A stretch of 64,000 nucleotides of DNA from Ornithinibacillus gellani. Lineage in GTDB: Bacteria; Bacillota; Bacilli; Bacillales; Amphibacillaceae. The stretch's first letter is position 1, and every line of letters begins with the position of its first letter. The DNA is taken from NCBI RefSeq assembly GCF_003730295.1, contig NZ_QTSZ01000047.1:1-64000 (forward strand), read 5' to 3'. Shown here piece by piece: positions 26,030 to 34,754 of this stretch. The notes below the pieces were generated by a model. That model did no database searches and was not told the DNA's origin. It was given only the letters and a program-made list of their open reading frames with translations. The position numbers and the translations under genes are program-made.

Positions 26030-28267
26030 GTGACAACAAAGGTATCGACTGGCTTTACAGAGGGCATTGAACAAATGATTAAACAAGCGGTTTCTGGACT
26101 AGCAATCCAAACTGATGCATATATGGAAAAATCATTACGGGCAATAAAAGAGGATACCTCTGCAGAGAAAAAGGCAGAAATTCTGATTAATAATGCCTTG
26201 GAAAACATTGATGAATCTGAACCGAATTGGACCTATGTGGCAAGTCGTATCTATTTGCAGGAATTGTATAGAAAAGCTGCCAAAAATAGAGGCTATGAGG
26301 CGGAGCAAGCATATGGAGACTTTTTGGAGCTGGTTCAGGTATTAACTGAAACTGGTATTTATACACCTGCATTGCTTGAAAAATATACAGCTGATGAAAT
26401 ACATTATTTAGGGAATCAACTGGAGCAAGAGCGGGATTTATTATTTGATTACCTAGGTATATATACGTTGGCAACACGTTATCTGGCAACGGATCACGAA
26501 AAAAATACATATGAATTACCACAGGAACGCTGGATGATTATTGCGATGCATCTGATGCAGGATGAAGCAAAGGACAAGCGTTTGGCGTTGGTAGAGGAAG
26601 CATATTGGGCGTTAAGTAATTTGTACATGACGGTTGCAACGCCAACAATGAATAATGCTGGTAAAACCCATGGTCAGCTTTCTAGCTGCTTCATCGACAC
26701 GGTAGATGATAGTCTTCAGTCTATCTATGATAGTAATACAGATATTGCCAAGCTATCTAAAAATGGTGGCGGTATTGGTGTTTACATGGGGAAGGTACGT
26801 GCCCGCGGAAGCTCAATTAAAGGCTTCAAAGGAATGTCCAGTGGAGTTGTGCCTTGGATTAAACAGCTGAATAATACGGCAGTTAGTGTGGATCAGCTTG
26901 GAACGCGTAAAGGTGCCATTGCGATTTATTTGGATATATGGCATCGGGATATTGAACCATTCTTAGATTTAAAATTGAATAATGGGGATGACCGGATGCG
27001 CGCTCATGATATTTTTACTGGTGTTTGTTTACCAGACTATTTCATGGAGCAGGTTGAAAAGCGTGGCGATTGGCATTTATTTGATCCGCATGAAGTACGC
27101 CAGGTCATGGGCTTTTCATTGGAAGATTTTTATGATGAGACAAATGGTGCTGGACAATGGCGTGAAAAATACGAAGCATGCATTGCAGAGGAAGCTTTAT
27201 CCAGAAAAGTAGTTCCCGCTATTGATATCATGAAGCGTATTTTAAAATCACAGCTGGAATCTGGTACGCCATTCATGTTTTACCGGGATGAAGTCAATCG
27301 TAAAAATAGCAACCCACATAACGGGATGATTTATTGTTCCAATCTATGTACAGAAATTACGCAGAATCAATCACCGACTCAATTTTTAGAGGAATTTATT
27401 GAACAAGAGCAAACGATTGTAAAAAAATACAAAACAGGTGATTACGTCGTATGTAATCTAAGCTCCATTAATCTGGGGCGGGCCGTTCCAGCGGGAGTAT
27501 TGGATCGTCTTATTCATATTCAAGTACGGATGCTGGATAACGTTATCGACATTAATACATTACCAATTATGCAAGCACAGCTAACCAATCAAAAATATCG
27601 TGCAATTGGTCTGGGAACATTTGGATGGCATCATTTACTCGCGTTGGAAAACATCCACTGGGAGTCAGAGGAAGCCGTAACCTATGCGAATCAATTGTAT
27701 GAGCAAATCGCTTATTTAACCATAAAGAACAGTATGGAATTAAGTAAAGAAAAAGGAAGCTACCCTGCATTCACAGGAAGTAAGTGGGAATCAGGCGCAT
27801 ATTTTTCCGATAAAGGATATACGGATGAGAAATGGACGGAGCTTAAGCAGGATGTACAAGCAAATGGGATACGGAATGCTTATTTAATGGCAGTCGCACC
27901 AAACTCAACTACATCTATGATTGCAGGATCAACTGCTAGTATCGATCCGATTTTTAAGCCATTTTATAATGAAGAGAAGAAGGATTTCAAGATTCCTACT
28001 ACTGCACCAGAGCTGAATCATCGCACCTATGACGTGTATCGCAGATCCGCATATATTGTCGATCAGCGCTGGTCAGTAAAACAAAATGCTGCGAGACAAA
28101 AGCATATTGACCAAAGTATTTCATTTAACTTCTATGTACCGAATACAATTCGTGCGTCGGTTCTATTGGATCTGCATTTACAAGCTTGGAAAGGTGGACT
28201 GAAAACAACGTATTATGTCCGCTCTACGTCAAATGATGTCGAAGCATGTGAGTGGTGTGAAAGTTGA
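26030..28267 (+). CDS. Class I ribonucleoside-diphosphate reductase, alpha subunit
   Basis: The 745-residue catalytic subunit contains ATPTMNNAGKTHGQLSSCF with an active-site cysteine, LSKNGGGIGVYMG, the radical-site cysteine in SNLCTEITQ, APNSTTSMIAGSTASI and a C-terminal redox pair in CEWCES. No complete N-terminal ATP cone is seen. It reduces ribonucleotides using the radical from the beta subunit. The GTG start at 26030 follows AAAAGGGAGG. The operon with a flavodoxin and a beta subunit is under a cobalamin riboswitch, consistent with a B12-independent enzyme made when B12 is scarce. Whether it is class Ia or Ib is not settled by inspection. Confidence 0.92.
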   Translation: MTTKVSTGFTEGIEQMIKQAVSGLAIQTDAYMEKSLRAIKEDTSAEKKAEILINNALENIDESEPNWTYVASRIYLQELYRKAAKNRGYEAEQAYGDFLELVQVLTETGIYTPALLEKYTADEIHYLGNQLEQERDLLFDYLGIYTLATRYLATDHEKNTYELPQERWMIIAMHLMQDEAKDKRLALVEEAYWALSNLYMTVATPTMNNAGKTHGQLSSCFIDTVDDSLQSIYDSNTDIAKLSKNGGGIGVYMGKVRARGSSIKGFKGMSSGVVPWIKQLNNTAVSVDQLGTRKGAIAIYLDIWHRDIEPFLDLKLNNGDDRMRAHDIFTGVCLPDYFMEQVEKRGDWHLFDPHEVRQVMGFSLEDFYDETNGAGQWREKYEACIAEEALSRKVVPAIDIMKRILKSQLESGTPFMFYRDEVNRKNSNPHNGMIYCSNLCTEITQNQSPTQFLEEFIEQEQTIVKKYKTGDYVVCNLSSINLGRAVPAGVLDRLIHIQVRMLDNVIDINTLPIMQAQLTNQKYRAIGLGTFGWHHLLALENIHWESEEAVTYANQLYEQIAYLTIKNSMELSKEKGSYPAFTGSKWESGAYFSDKGYTDEKWTELKQDVQANGIRNAYLMAVAPNSTTSMIAGSTASIDPIFKPFYNEEKKDFKIPTTAPELNHRTYDVYRRSAYIVDQRWSVKQNAARQKHIDQSISFNFYVPNTIRASVLLDLHLQAWKGGLKTTYYVRSTSNDVEACEWCES

Positions 28268-28698
28268 GAGCATTAGTAGCTTATTTATCCTATAGTGGAA
28301 ATACGATGGAAACTGCAGAAATAATCTCCCAGCGTTTAAAAGATGATGGAATGCAGGTGGACATGCATCGGATTGGGATTGACTATCCCATCGATGCGTC
28401 CAGCTATGATTACATTTTTATTGGAACATTTACTTGGGATCAAGGCAGTACTCCGGATGAAATGAAGGATTTCGTTTTGGAGGTCGGCTATAAGCCTGAC
28501 AATGTTGCTGTGTTTGGTACAGGAGATACGCAGTTTGGCGGCGATGATTTATTTTGTCGTGCCGTAGACAAATTGGCGACTTTTTATCATAGCAAGTGGG
28601 ATGGGTTAAAAATTGAACAATCCCCAAGAGGCTATCAAGAAATACGAATTGATCAATGGATGGAAGGGGTTTTGCAAGATGTCAAAAGCTTTGCTTGA
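28264..28698 (+). CDS. Flavodoxin, probable NrdI-like partner of the reductase
   Basis: The 144-residue flavodoxin has an FMN phosphate loop SYSGNTMETAE, GTFTWDQGSTPDEM and FGTGDTQFGGDDLFCRAVDKL. NrdI proteins are flavodoxins that help to assemble the metal-radical cofactor of class Ib beta subunits. This one looks more like a classical flavodoxin, so it may be an assembly factor or an electron donor. The TTG start overlaps the alpha-subunit stop by four bases (TTGA), and the 3' end overlaps the beta gene by 20 bases. Confidence 0.78.
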   Translation: MRALVAYLSYSGNTMETAEIISQRLKDDGMQVDMHRIGIDYPIDASSYDYIFIGTFTWDQGSTPDEMKDFVLEVGYKPDNVAVFGTGDTQFGGDDLFCRAVDKLATFYHSKWDGLKIEQSPRGYQEIRIDQWMEGVLQDVKSFA

Positions 28699-29722
28699 AA
28701 AAGCGAAAACACTGGAGCCGTTGCATCCAAATAAATCAACTGGTTTATTTGGTGGTAAATCAAGCGGCATACTGAATTGGAATGATATTGCCTATCCACA
28801 TTGGTATAAAATGTACAAACGTCTTGTTGGGAATTATTGGCAAGCAGATGAAGTAAATATGTCCAGTGATGTGAAACAATTTTCGCAGCTGACACAATCC
28901 GAACAGGATGCTTATTTGAAAATTATTGGTTTGCTTTCAACCCTTGATGCACCGCAAACGAGAACAGCTTTACTATTATCTTTGTATGCAACAGATGCAT
29001 CCGTACAATCAATCATGGCCGTCATTGCCCAGCAGGAAGCGGTCCATAATGAAAGCTATTCCTATGTATTATCTTCTGTCGTTTCACTAGGCGAGCAGAA
29101 TGAAGCATTCCAGCATGGAAGAACAGATCCTGTCTTATTGAAGCGAAACGAAGATATTATGAAGCAATATAATGCGTTTGTCGAAGAACCAACCATTGAA
29201 AATATCTTAAAAACAATGGTATATACTTCTTTATTGGAAGGCATGTTCTTCTACTCTGGCTTTGCCTTTTTCTATAATTTAGCTCGACATAATAAAATGG
29301 TCGGGACTTCAACGATGGTGAGCTATATTAATCGTGACGAATTAGAGCATGGTCGATTCATTGCGGAATTATTCCGCGCCACATTAGCAGAAAATCCAGA
29401 GCATAATAATGCTGCATTTATCGATTGGGTCTATGATCATTTCCGCCATTCCGTTGAGTTGGAAATCGAATGGTCATCCTATGTATTGGCAGAAGTGGAA
29501 GGGATTGACCTGGAGGAAATGGCAGGTTACGTTAAATACCGGGCAAATAAAATGCTGCGAATGATGGGTTTGAATGAAATCTATCCAGAACACGTGGAAA
29601 ACCCAATGAAGTGGATTCGTGCGTATGTTGATAATTTTGATGGTACGAAAACCGACTTCTTTGAGCAAAAATCAAGACAATATACGAAAACAAGTGATTT
29701 GAACGGATTTGACGATTTGTAA
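28679..29722 (+). CDS. Class I ribonucleotide reductase, beta subunit (radical-generating)
   Basis: The 347-residue ferritin-like protein retains all six expected metal ligands: Asp in STLDAPQT, E-x-x-H in QQEAVHNESY, Glu in SLLEGMFF and E-x-x-H in RDELEHGRF. A tyrosine lies four residues after the first His (HNESY), where the radical tyrosine sits in E. coli R2. The beta C-terminal tail is acidic (SDLNGFDDL). The start overlaps the flavodoxin gene, with GGAAGGGG upstream. Confidence 0.9.
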   Translation: MSKALLEKAKTLEPLHPNKSTGLFGGKSSGILNWNDIAYPHWYKMYKRLVGNYWQADEVNMSSDVKQFSQLTQSEQDAYLKIIGLLSTLDAPQTRTALLLSLYATDASVQSIMAVIAQQEAVHNESYSYVLSSVVSLGEQNEAFQHGRTDPVLLKRNEDIMKQYNAFVEEPTIENILKTMVYTSLLEGMFFYSGFAFFYNLARHNKMVGTSTMVSYINRDELEHGRFIAELFRATLAENPEHNNAAFIDWVYDHFRHSVELEIEWSSYVLAEVEGIDLEEMAGYVKYRANKMLRMMGLNEIYPEHVENPMKWIRAYVDNFDGTKTDFFEQKSRQYTKTSDLNGFDDL

Positions 29723-29810
29723 TTTCGTACAAAAATGCAAGCTAAATCATCAAATAGATAAGAAGTTATGAATATGGGGGCTGGAATATAACTAGTCGCT
29801 CATCATGAAA

Positions 29811-29857
29811 AAATGGTCATGTTTATCACGAAAAGATAAACATGACCATTTTTATTG
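29811..29857 (+). terminator. Strong terminator of the reductase operon
   Basis: A 17-bp perfect stem (29811-29827 with 29835-29851) around a 7-base loop is followed by TTTTTATTG. Confidence 0.9.
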
Positions 29858-30111
29858 TTGATCCGTTGAAATAATGGGAGCTGGCAGTATTTATTTTCGA
29901 AATTACTGCCAATAAGGCAAATCCCAGTTCATTTTCATAAAGAGAACCCGCGTTACTTTAAATTTTACTAGGGCGTGCTCTTTTTGTATGTCTAAATTTA
30001 ATAAGAAGTGGAATGAATCTACGGAGACAGCTGTGTCCAAAATCGACAAAGAAAGTGAAATTCTTTGTTGGAACGCCTACGGATTGAAGCTTCACTTCAC
30101 TGAAACTCTTT
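29858..30111. other. Non-coding spacer with repeat remnants
   Basis: No gene is supported. CTACGGATTGAAGCTTCACTT at 30077-30097 resembles the tail of the two-hairpin element and may be a decayed copy. An imperfect AAAGAG..CTCTTTTT pairing lies around 29940-29986. Confidence 0.35.
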
Positions 30112-30268
30112 TTATCAAAGATTAACTGGCTGTAAGATCCCCACCTCAAGATTTTTTGTTGATAATAAAAATTGCGCGTGTGGGTTCAACAGCCAGTAAA
30201 GGCCTGATTGGTTCAACTAACAATCAGTGGGGAGGGCGAAATCCCCACTGATTGAAGTTTCACTGTAT
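30112..30268 (+). repeat. Two-hairpin interspersed element, copy D
   Basis: ACTGGCTGT pairs with ACAGCCAGT, with an inner CCCCAC/GTGTGGG. The linker is AAAGGCCTGATTGGTTCAAC, and stem 2 pairs AATCAGTGGGG with CCCCACTGATT. The element ends with GAAGTTTCACTGTAT. It lies upstream of the MerR-methyltransferase gene. Confidence 0.88.
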
Positions 30269-30294
30269 TGTATTTCACTGTTAAAAATGAATGC

Positions 30295-30325
30295 TTTACC
30301 TTTACGCTGCGTTAACGTTTATAGT
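30295..30325 (+). promoter_or_regulatory. MerR-type promoter with a 19-bp spacer
   Basis: TTTACC (30295-30300) and TATAGT (30320-30325) are separated by 19 bases, the long spacing typical of MerR-activated promoters. The dyad TTTACG-CTG-CGTTAA lies in the spacer. The downstream gene encodes a MerR protein, so autoregulation is likely. Confidence 0.65.
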
Positions 30326-30346
30326 AGGAGTTGGGAGGGATAGACA

Positions 30347-31393
30347 TTGAAAATAAATGAAGCGGCTAAACATTTAAATACAACACCTCGAGCAATTCGA
30401 TACTATGAAGCGAAAGGTCTGATTTCACCAAAGAAGGATGAAGCAAATGATTACCGTACTTTTACAGATACGGATTTGATGCGAATTGGGACCATATTGG
30501 CATTGAGAGAGGTAGGCTTTACGATTGCAAAGATTAAAAAGTTGTTAGAGGATCCGGAAATGAGCATGACACAATATCTCCATGTGCAGCGACAGGCATT
30601 GTTTGAGCAATGGATGGAGATGCGGGACATGATTGAAACGATTGACCAAATGATTGGTCAAGAAAATGAAGACGAAACGACTATGGAGGATATGCAACAG
30701 CTGGCAGCTCATCTGAAAAAACTAAAGGAAATCCGGAGCAGCTGGAAAGATCGTTGGAATTTTGATAGTCAGGCAGAGACCTATGATGAGCAAGTTCAGC
30801 TTCGGGGGCAGGCATTTGATATTCATCAAGGATATGAGGAGGCTTTGGCTCAAACAGCAGAAAAGATTTCATTGATACGGGGGCAGACCTGCTTAGATAT
30901 CGGAATTGGAACTGGTAATTTGGGTGCCCGATTTTTAGATAAGGGGGCATCAGTAATTGGTGTGGATCAATCAGACATGATGCTGCAAAAATGTAAAGAG
31001 AAACATCCAATGATTGAAACGAGACAAGGACATTTCTTAGCATTGCCAATGTTAGATCATCAAGTTGATGCAATCGTCACGAGCTATGCGTTGCATCACC
31101 TACCAGATGAGGAAAAACTGCTTGCTTTAGCTGAAATGGATCGTGTATTGAAAGCGAACGGGCAAATTTGTATCACGGATTTAATGTTTCCGAACGAGGT
31201 GGATCGGAAGGCTGCATTACATCAATATGAGGCAGCTGGAAATCAATTGGCCATTGATTGTATCGCGGATGAATATTTTGCGGATCAATCCTTGCTGGCA
31301 GCCTGGTTCATGGAAAAAGGCTATCAGGTGGAAACCCATCAATTCCATACTTTCCTTGGTATGATTTACGCAAAGCGGGTGACAAACGCATAA
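30347..31393 (+). CDS. MerR-family regulator fused to a SAM-dependent methyltransferase
   Basis: The 348-residue fusion begins with a MerR winged helix (residues about 1-70, with RAIRYYEAKGLISPKK and DYRTFTDTDLMRI) and a coiled dimerisation helix (about 75-125). It continues with a class I methyltransferase: motif I CLDIGIGTGNLG, VIGVDQSDMML, the motif IV region VTSYALHHLPDEEKLLAL and ANGQICITDLMF. The fusion suggests a methyltransferase domain used as the effector-binding or enzymatic output of a regulator. Its substrate cannot be named. The TTG start follows GGGAGGG. A MerR-type promoter lies upstream. Confidence 0.85.
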   Translation: MKINEAAKHLNTTPRAIRYYEAKGLISPKKDEANDYRTFTDTDLMRIGTILALREVGFTIAKIKKLLEDPEMSMTQYLHVQRQALFEQWMEMRDMIETIDQMIGQENEDETTMEDMQQLAAHLKKLKEIRSSWKDRWNFDSQAETYDEQVQLRGQAFDIHQGYEEALAQTAEKISLIRGQTCLDIGIGTGNLGARFLDKGASVIGVDQSDMMLQKCKEKHPMIETRQGHFLALPMLDHQVDAIVTSYALHHLPDEEKLLALAEMDRVLKANGQICITDLMFPNEVDRKAALHQYEAAGNQLAIDCIADEYFADQSLLAAWFMEKGYQVETHQFHTFLGMIYAKRVTNA

Positions 31394-31440
31394 AAGCCAC
31401 GACAAGATTTTGTTCTGTCTTTGTAATTGTATCTATACAA

Positions 31441-31488
31441 AATGCCCATCCTTTCTCCGTCAGAAGATAGGATGGGCATTACTTTTTA
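31441..31488 (+). terminator. Terminator between the MerR fusion and the amidase
   Basis: AATGCCCATCCT (31441-31452) pairs with AGGATGGGCATT (31469-31480), followed by ACTTTTTA. It sits between convergent genes and can serve both. Confidence 0.8.
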
Positions 31489-31521
31489 TACACCTAATCG
31501 AGTTAGGATATTTTATATTTA

Positions 31522-32664
31522 TTATCTAAAGAAATGATTTTTTAGTCCTTGGACAACAGCTGCACCAACTTGGTTCTGATAGTCAGCAGATTGAATGACT
31601 GCTAGTTCGCTAGGGTTTGTAATAAAACCAAGCTCTAATAATACCGATGTATCATTATTGGTTCGCAGTACACGATAGCTGTCCTGCATGATGCCGCGGT
31701 TAGCTCTGCCGGTATATTGTACAATGGATTGCTGTAGTGCACTAGCTAACTGACGATCCGCCGCAGAATAATAATGGGTGCTTACTCCATTCGCAGCCAA
31801 TCCCGGAAAGGCATTGTAATGAATACTGATGAACGCGTGAGTCTGGTAAAGACTGCTAATACGAACTCTTTCATCTAAAGAAATGAATGAATCATTGCTT
31901 CGTGTCAAAATAACTGTCGCACCAGCATTCCGTAAATGCTGTGCAATAACATCCGTAGTAGCGTTGATCACATTTTTTTCATAAACACCATTAAAGCCGA
32001 TGGCGCCAGGATCCTTACCACCATGACCAGGATCTAATACGATATTATATCCCTGTAGAGAACCTGATTTTGCAGCCTTGGTTGGTTGGGCATTGGATGT
32101 CGTACTTTTGGTAGCAGTCTTTGGCGCAGCAGTGCTTACTTTTGTAGGTTGATTTGTTAACCAACCAGCAATCCATCCTGTTTTACCATTACCTAATGCA
32201 ACCTTATGCCAACCAGATGCAGTTTCTAATAATGTGTACGTTTTCCCAGTGGTTGTCCAATCAATAATCTTATAGCTGGTACCAGGACCAGAGCGTACAT
32301 TCACACCAGATGCCTGTACAGTAATGTTATTTGTACTTGCTTTCTGATCGGCTGATTCACTTGCTGATGATGCTTGATTGGTAGCTGCTGCTGAAACAGG
32401 AACGAGATGATGCTTCGCAACCCATGCTACCTGCCCGGCATAGTATGTTTGTGCCCAGCCATAGGACTCTTTGAATACCGTTACCTTATTGCCCGGACGG
32501 AGCTGCCCGATAATATTACCATCTCTGGCAGGGGTATCCCGAACATTTAATAGATTGGTTGTGACTTCATAGACTTGTCCAGATTCTGCTTGAACAGCAG
32601 GGATAAAAAAGACAGATAATAGCAACATAAAGCCACAAATAGACAAAAAGCGCAACTTTCTCAT
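31522..32664 (-). CDS. N-acetylmuramoyl-L-alanine amidase with two SH3b domains
   Basis: The 380-residue secreted enzyme has a signal peptide ending near AVQA (about residue 26). Two bacterial SH3 domains follow (about 28-85, LLNVRDTPARDGNIIGQL; about 115-175, GVNVRSGPGTSYKII), then a Ser/Thr/Ala linker and a C-terminal Amidase_3 domain. Zinc and catalytic residues are seen in LDPGHGGKDPGA, the Glu of YEKNV, SIHYNAF and LLELGFITN. It cleaves the amide bond between muramic acid and the stem peptide. The start at 32664 follows AAGGAGG. The longer upstream frame is unlikely. Confidence 0.9.
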   Translation of the reverse strand: MRKLRFLSICGFMLLLSVFFIPAVQAESGQVYEVTTNLLNVRDTPARDGNIIGQLRPGNKVTVFKESYGWAQTYYAGQVAWVAKHHLVPVSAAATNQASSASESADQKASTNNITVQASGVNVRSGPGTSYKIIDWTTTGKTYTLLETASGWHKVALGNGKTGWIAGWLTNQPTKVSTAAPKTATKSTTSNAQPTKAAKSGSLQGYNIVLDPGHGGKDPGAIGFNGVYEKNVINATTDVIAQHLRNAGATVILTRSNDSFISLDERVRISSLYQTHAFISIHYNAFPGLAANGVSTHYYSAADRQLASALQQSIVQYTGRANRGIMQDSYRVLRTNNDTSVLLELGFITNPSELAVIQSADYQNQVGAAVVQGLKNHFFR

Positions 32665-32817
32665 GGTAGCCTCCTTAAAATGACATAATACTGGTAATGA
32701 TACATTACCTCTTTGAAAGAAAACAAAACCCAACCATCCAAAAAAGATACGAAGGTACTAGAAATGGGCTTGTCCAACCCGGGCATTCCTCGTACGGAAT
32801 ACCCATCTGATGTGTTG

Positions 32818-33357
32818 TCATTCTCTTTTTAGCAAAAATGCTGCTTTTGCCAGTGCTTCTTCATGGTTCTTCATTTCTCCCGGCTTGCTTGCTTTACCAA
32901 TTAAGTAACCTGCAAACGTCATGCCGAAAAACTGACAAATGTACTGGAACTGCTGAATAAGTGGGAGTCCTTTAATTTCTGGTGAATCTCCGCCAACGAT
33001 GATGGCATAAACTTTCTTCTTCTTCATCTCCTCCCTAAAATGTTGGTAATCCGGATCCCGCATTATTTGCGACCAGCGATCAATAAATTGTTTTAGTGGT
33101 CCCGCCATGCCATACCAATAAATAGGAGTGGAAAAAACAACAGTATCATGCGCTAACAATTGATCTATCAGTATCTTATGATCATCGTCAATAGGCTTAA
33201 ACCCTTGCTCACTATGACGCTCATCTACAATCGGATGTACCTGGTAGTCCCGTAAATGTATATGTGTAGCTTCACTTTTTGGAACTGCCCGATAGGTCAA
33301 ATACGCTGTGTTACTGTCTTTTCGCGTTGAACCATGAAATACAATAATACCCAACAT
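32818..33357 (-). CDS. NADPH-dependent FMN reductase family protein
   Basis: The 179-residue flavodoxin-fold protein has HGSTRKDSNTAYL as phosphate loop and FSTPIYWYGMAGPLKQFIDRW, typical of NAD(P)H oxidoreductases of the YwqN/WrbA-like group. The substrate is unknown. AAGGAGG precedes the start. A small hairpin (GGGCATTCC/GGAATACCC, 32780-32806) lies between it and the amidase gene downstream, without a good T-run. Confidence 0.8.
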   Translation of the reverse strand: MLGIIVFHGSTRKDSNTAYLTYRAVPKSEATHIHLRDYQVHPIVDERHSEQGFKPIDDDHKILIDQLLAHDTVVFSTPIYWYGMAGPLKQFIDRWSQIMRDPDYQHFREEMKKKKVYAIIVGGDSPEIKGLPLIQQFQYICQFFGMTFAGYLIGKASKPGEMKNHEEALAKAAFLLKRE

Positions 33358-33510
33358 GCACGCCTCCTTTGATAGCAGCCTATAACTAAACTATGCAAAA
33401 GAGCTTAAATAATGAAGAAGCGAGTACCTATTAATATACCTTAAATTTCCATTAAAGTCACATATCTTTTTGGAATAGTATGAAAGTACCAAAGGAATAT
33501 GTTTCATGGC

Positions 33511-33539
33511 TTCATTTCTATTGTACAAAGGATTATAAT
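33511..33539 (+). promoter_or_regulatory. Probable eutH promoter
   Basis: TTCATT (33511-33516) and a perfect TATAAT (33534-33539) are separated by 17 bases, 57 bp before the start codon. Confidence 0.5.
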
Positions 33540-33595
33540 AGGTGAAGCGAAAATGGTTCGGATGAGCTGATTAACTGCATGAATGGAGTATGATT

Positions 33596-34681
33596 ATGGC
33601 TATCAATGATATCATTTTATATATTATTATTGTTTTTTTGATTTTAGGTGCAATTGATGTATGTTTGGGAAATAAATTTGGCTTAGGTGATAAATTTAAG
33701 GATGGTATTCAAGCCATGGGGCCACTTACATTGGCAATGGTGGGAATTATTTCTTTAGCCCCCGTTATATCCAGCTTGCTTCTCCCTTTAATCGCTCCCG
33801 TATATGGCGTCATCGGTGCAGATCCGTCTGCATTTGCAAATACAATTCTAGCGCTTGATATGGGAGGTTTTGCATTAGCACGAGAAATGTCTGCAAGTGC
33901 CGATGCAGAGGTGTTTTCCTGGGTATTTCTCGGGACGATGATGGGACCAACGTTGTCATTTACCATACCGGTAGCAATCGGTATCATCAAGCGTGAGGAT
34001 CATCCTTATTTTGCGAAAGGAATATTACTAGGAATCATGACAGTGCCGGTTGGTTGTTTAGTAGGCGGTCTTGTAGGTGGACTTGATTTGATGATGATGG
34101 TAAAAAACCTGCTGCCAACCATTATTTTTTCTATTTTTATTGCCCTTGGTTTATGGAAAATTCCTGAAAAAATGGTCAGTGGGTTCACGATTTTTGCCAA
34201 ACTGATTCAAATCTTAGCTATTGGCGGCTTAACAGCAATTATCATTGAAACATTAACGGGTTTCGTGGTAATTCCGAATATGGCCCCATTAGAAGAGGGA
34301 ATTCAGATTGTTGGAACCATCGCTATTTTACTTGCTGGTGCTTTTCCGATGGTGGCATTTATTTCAAAAGCGTTTAAGCCGTTATTAACTAAGTTAGGTC
34401 AGTTGCTTCGAATGAATAGTACAGCGACTGCTGGATTAATTGCATCACTTGCCCACCATATTCCGATGTTTGTGCTCGTTAAAGATATGGATGCACGTGG
34501 CAAGGTGATCAATATTGCATTTGCGGTAAGTGGTGCATTCGTATTTGGTAGTCATCTAGGATTTGTAGCTGGTATGGAAAAGGAAATGGTTTTTGCAATG
34601 ATTGTTGGAAAGCTGGTTGCTGGTGTAAGTGCCATATTGCTCGTGCTCGTAGCGATGAAGGGCAGAACGGACCAAGTTTAA
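33596..34681 (+). CDS. eutH: EutH-family ethanolamine transporter
   Basis: The 361-residue membrane protein has about ten hydrophobic helices and matches EutH, with GAIDVCLGNKFGLGDKF near the N-terminus, ALDMGGFALA and ASLAHHIPMF. EutH is a predicted ethanolamine permease. No other eut gene is present in the window, so any metabolism after uptake must be encoded elsewhere. ATG 33596 is preferred over ATG 33590 from the spacing to GGAG. Confidence 0.88.
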   Translation: MAINDIILYIIIVFLILGAIDVCLGNKFGLGDKFKDGIQAMGPLTLAMVGIISLAPVISSLLLPLIAPVYGVIGADPSAFANTILALDMGGFALAREMSASADAEVFSWVFLGTMMGPTLSFTIPVAIGIIKREDHPYFAKGILLGIMTVPVGCLVGGLVGGLDLMMMVKNLLPTIIFSIFIALGLWKIPEKMVSGFTIFAKLIQILAIGGLTAIIIETLTGFVVIPNMAPLEEGIQIVGTIAILLAGAFPMVAFISKAFKPLLTKLGQLLRMNSTATAGLIASLAHHIPMFVLVKDMDARGKVINIAFAVSGAFVFGSHLGFVAGMEKEMVFAMIVGKLVAGVSAILLVLVAMKGRTDQV

Positions 34682-34694
34682 GTAATATGTGCAT

Positions 34695-34747
34695 AAAAAA
34701 AGATGCAGGGAAGATCCTTATTACGGATCTCGCGCTGCATCTTTTTT
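34695..34747. terminator. Bidirectional terminator between eutH and the ABC exporter
   Basis: AAAAAAGATGCAG and CTGCATCTTTTTT form the stem between two convergent genes, so both transcripts end with a T-run. GATCC/GGATC forms an inner arm. Confidence 0.85.
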
Positions 34748-34754
34748 ATAGGAA

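Noticed and set aside
28264-28698. Reading the flavodoxin as a certain NrdI
   Set aside because: The FMN loop and GTGDTQFGGDD segment look like classical flavodoxin. The position suggests an NrdI role but the sequence does not prove it.
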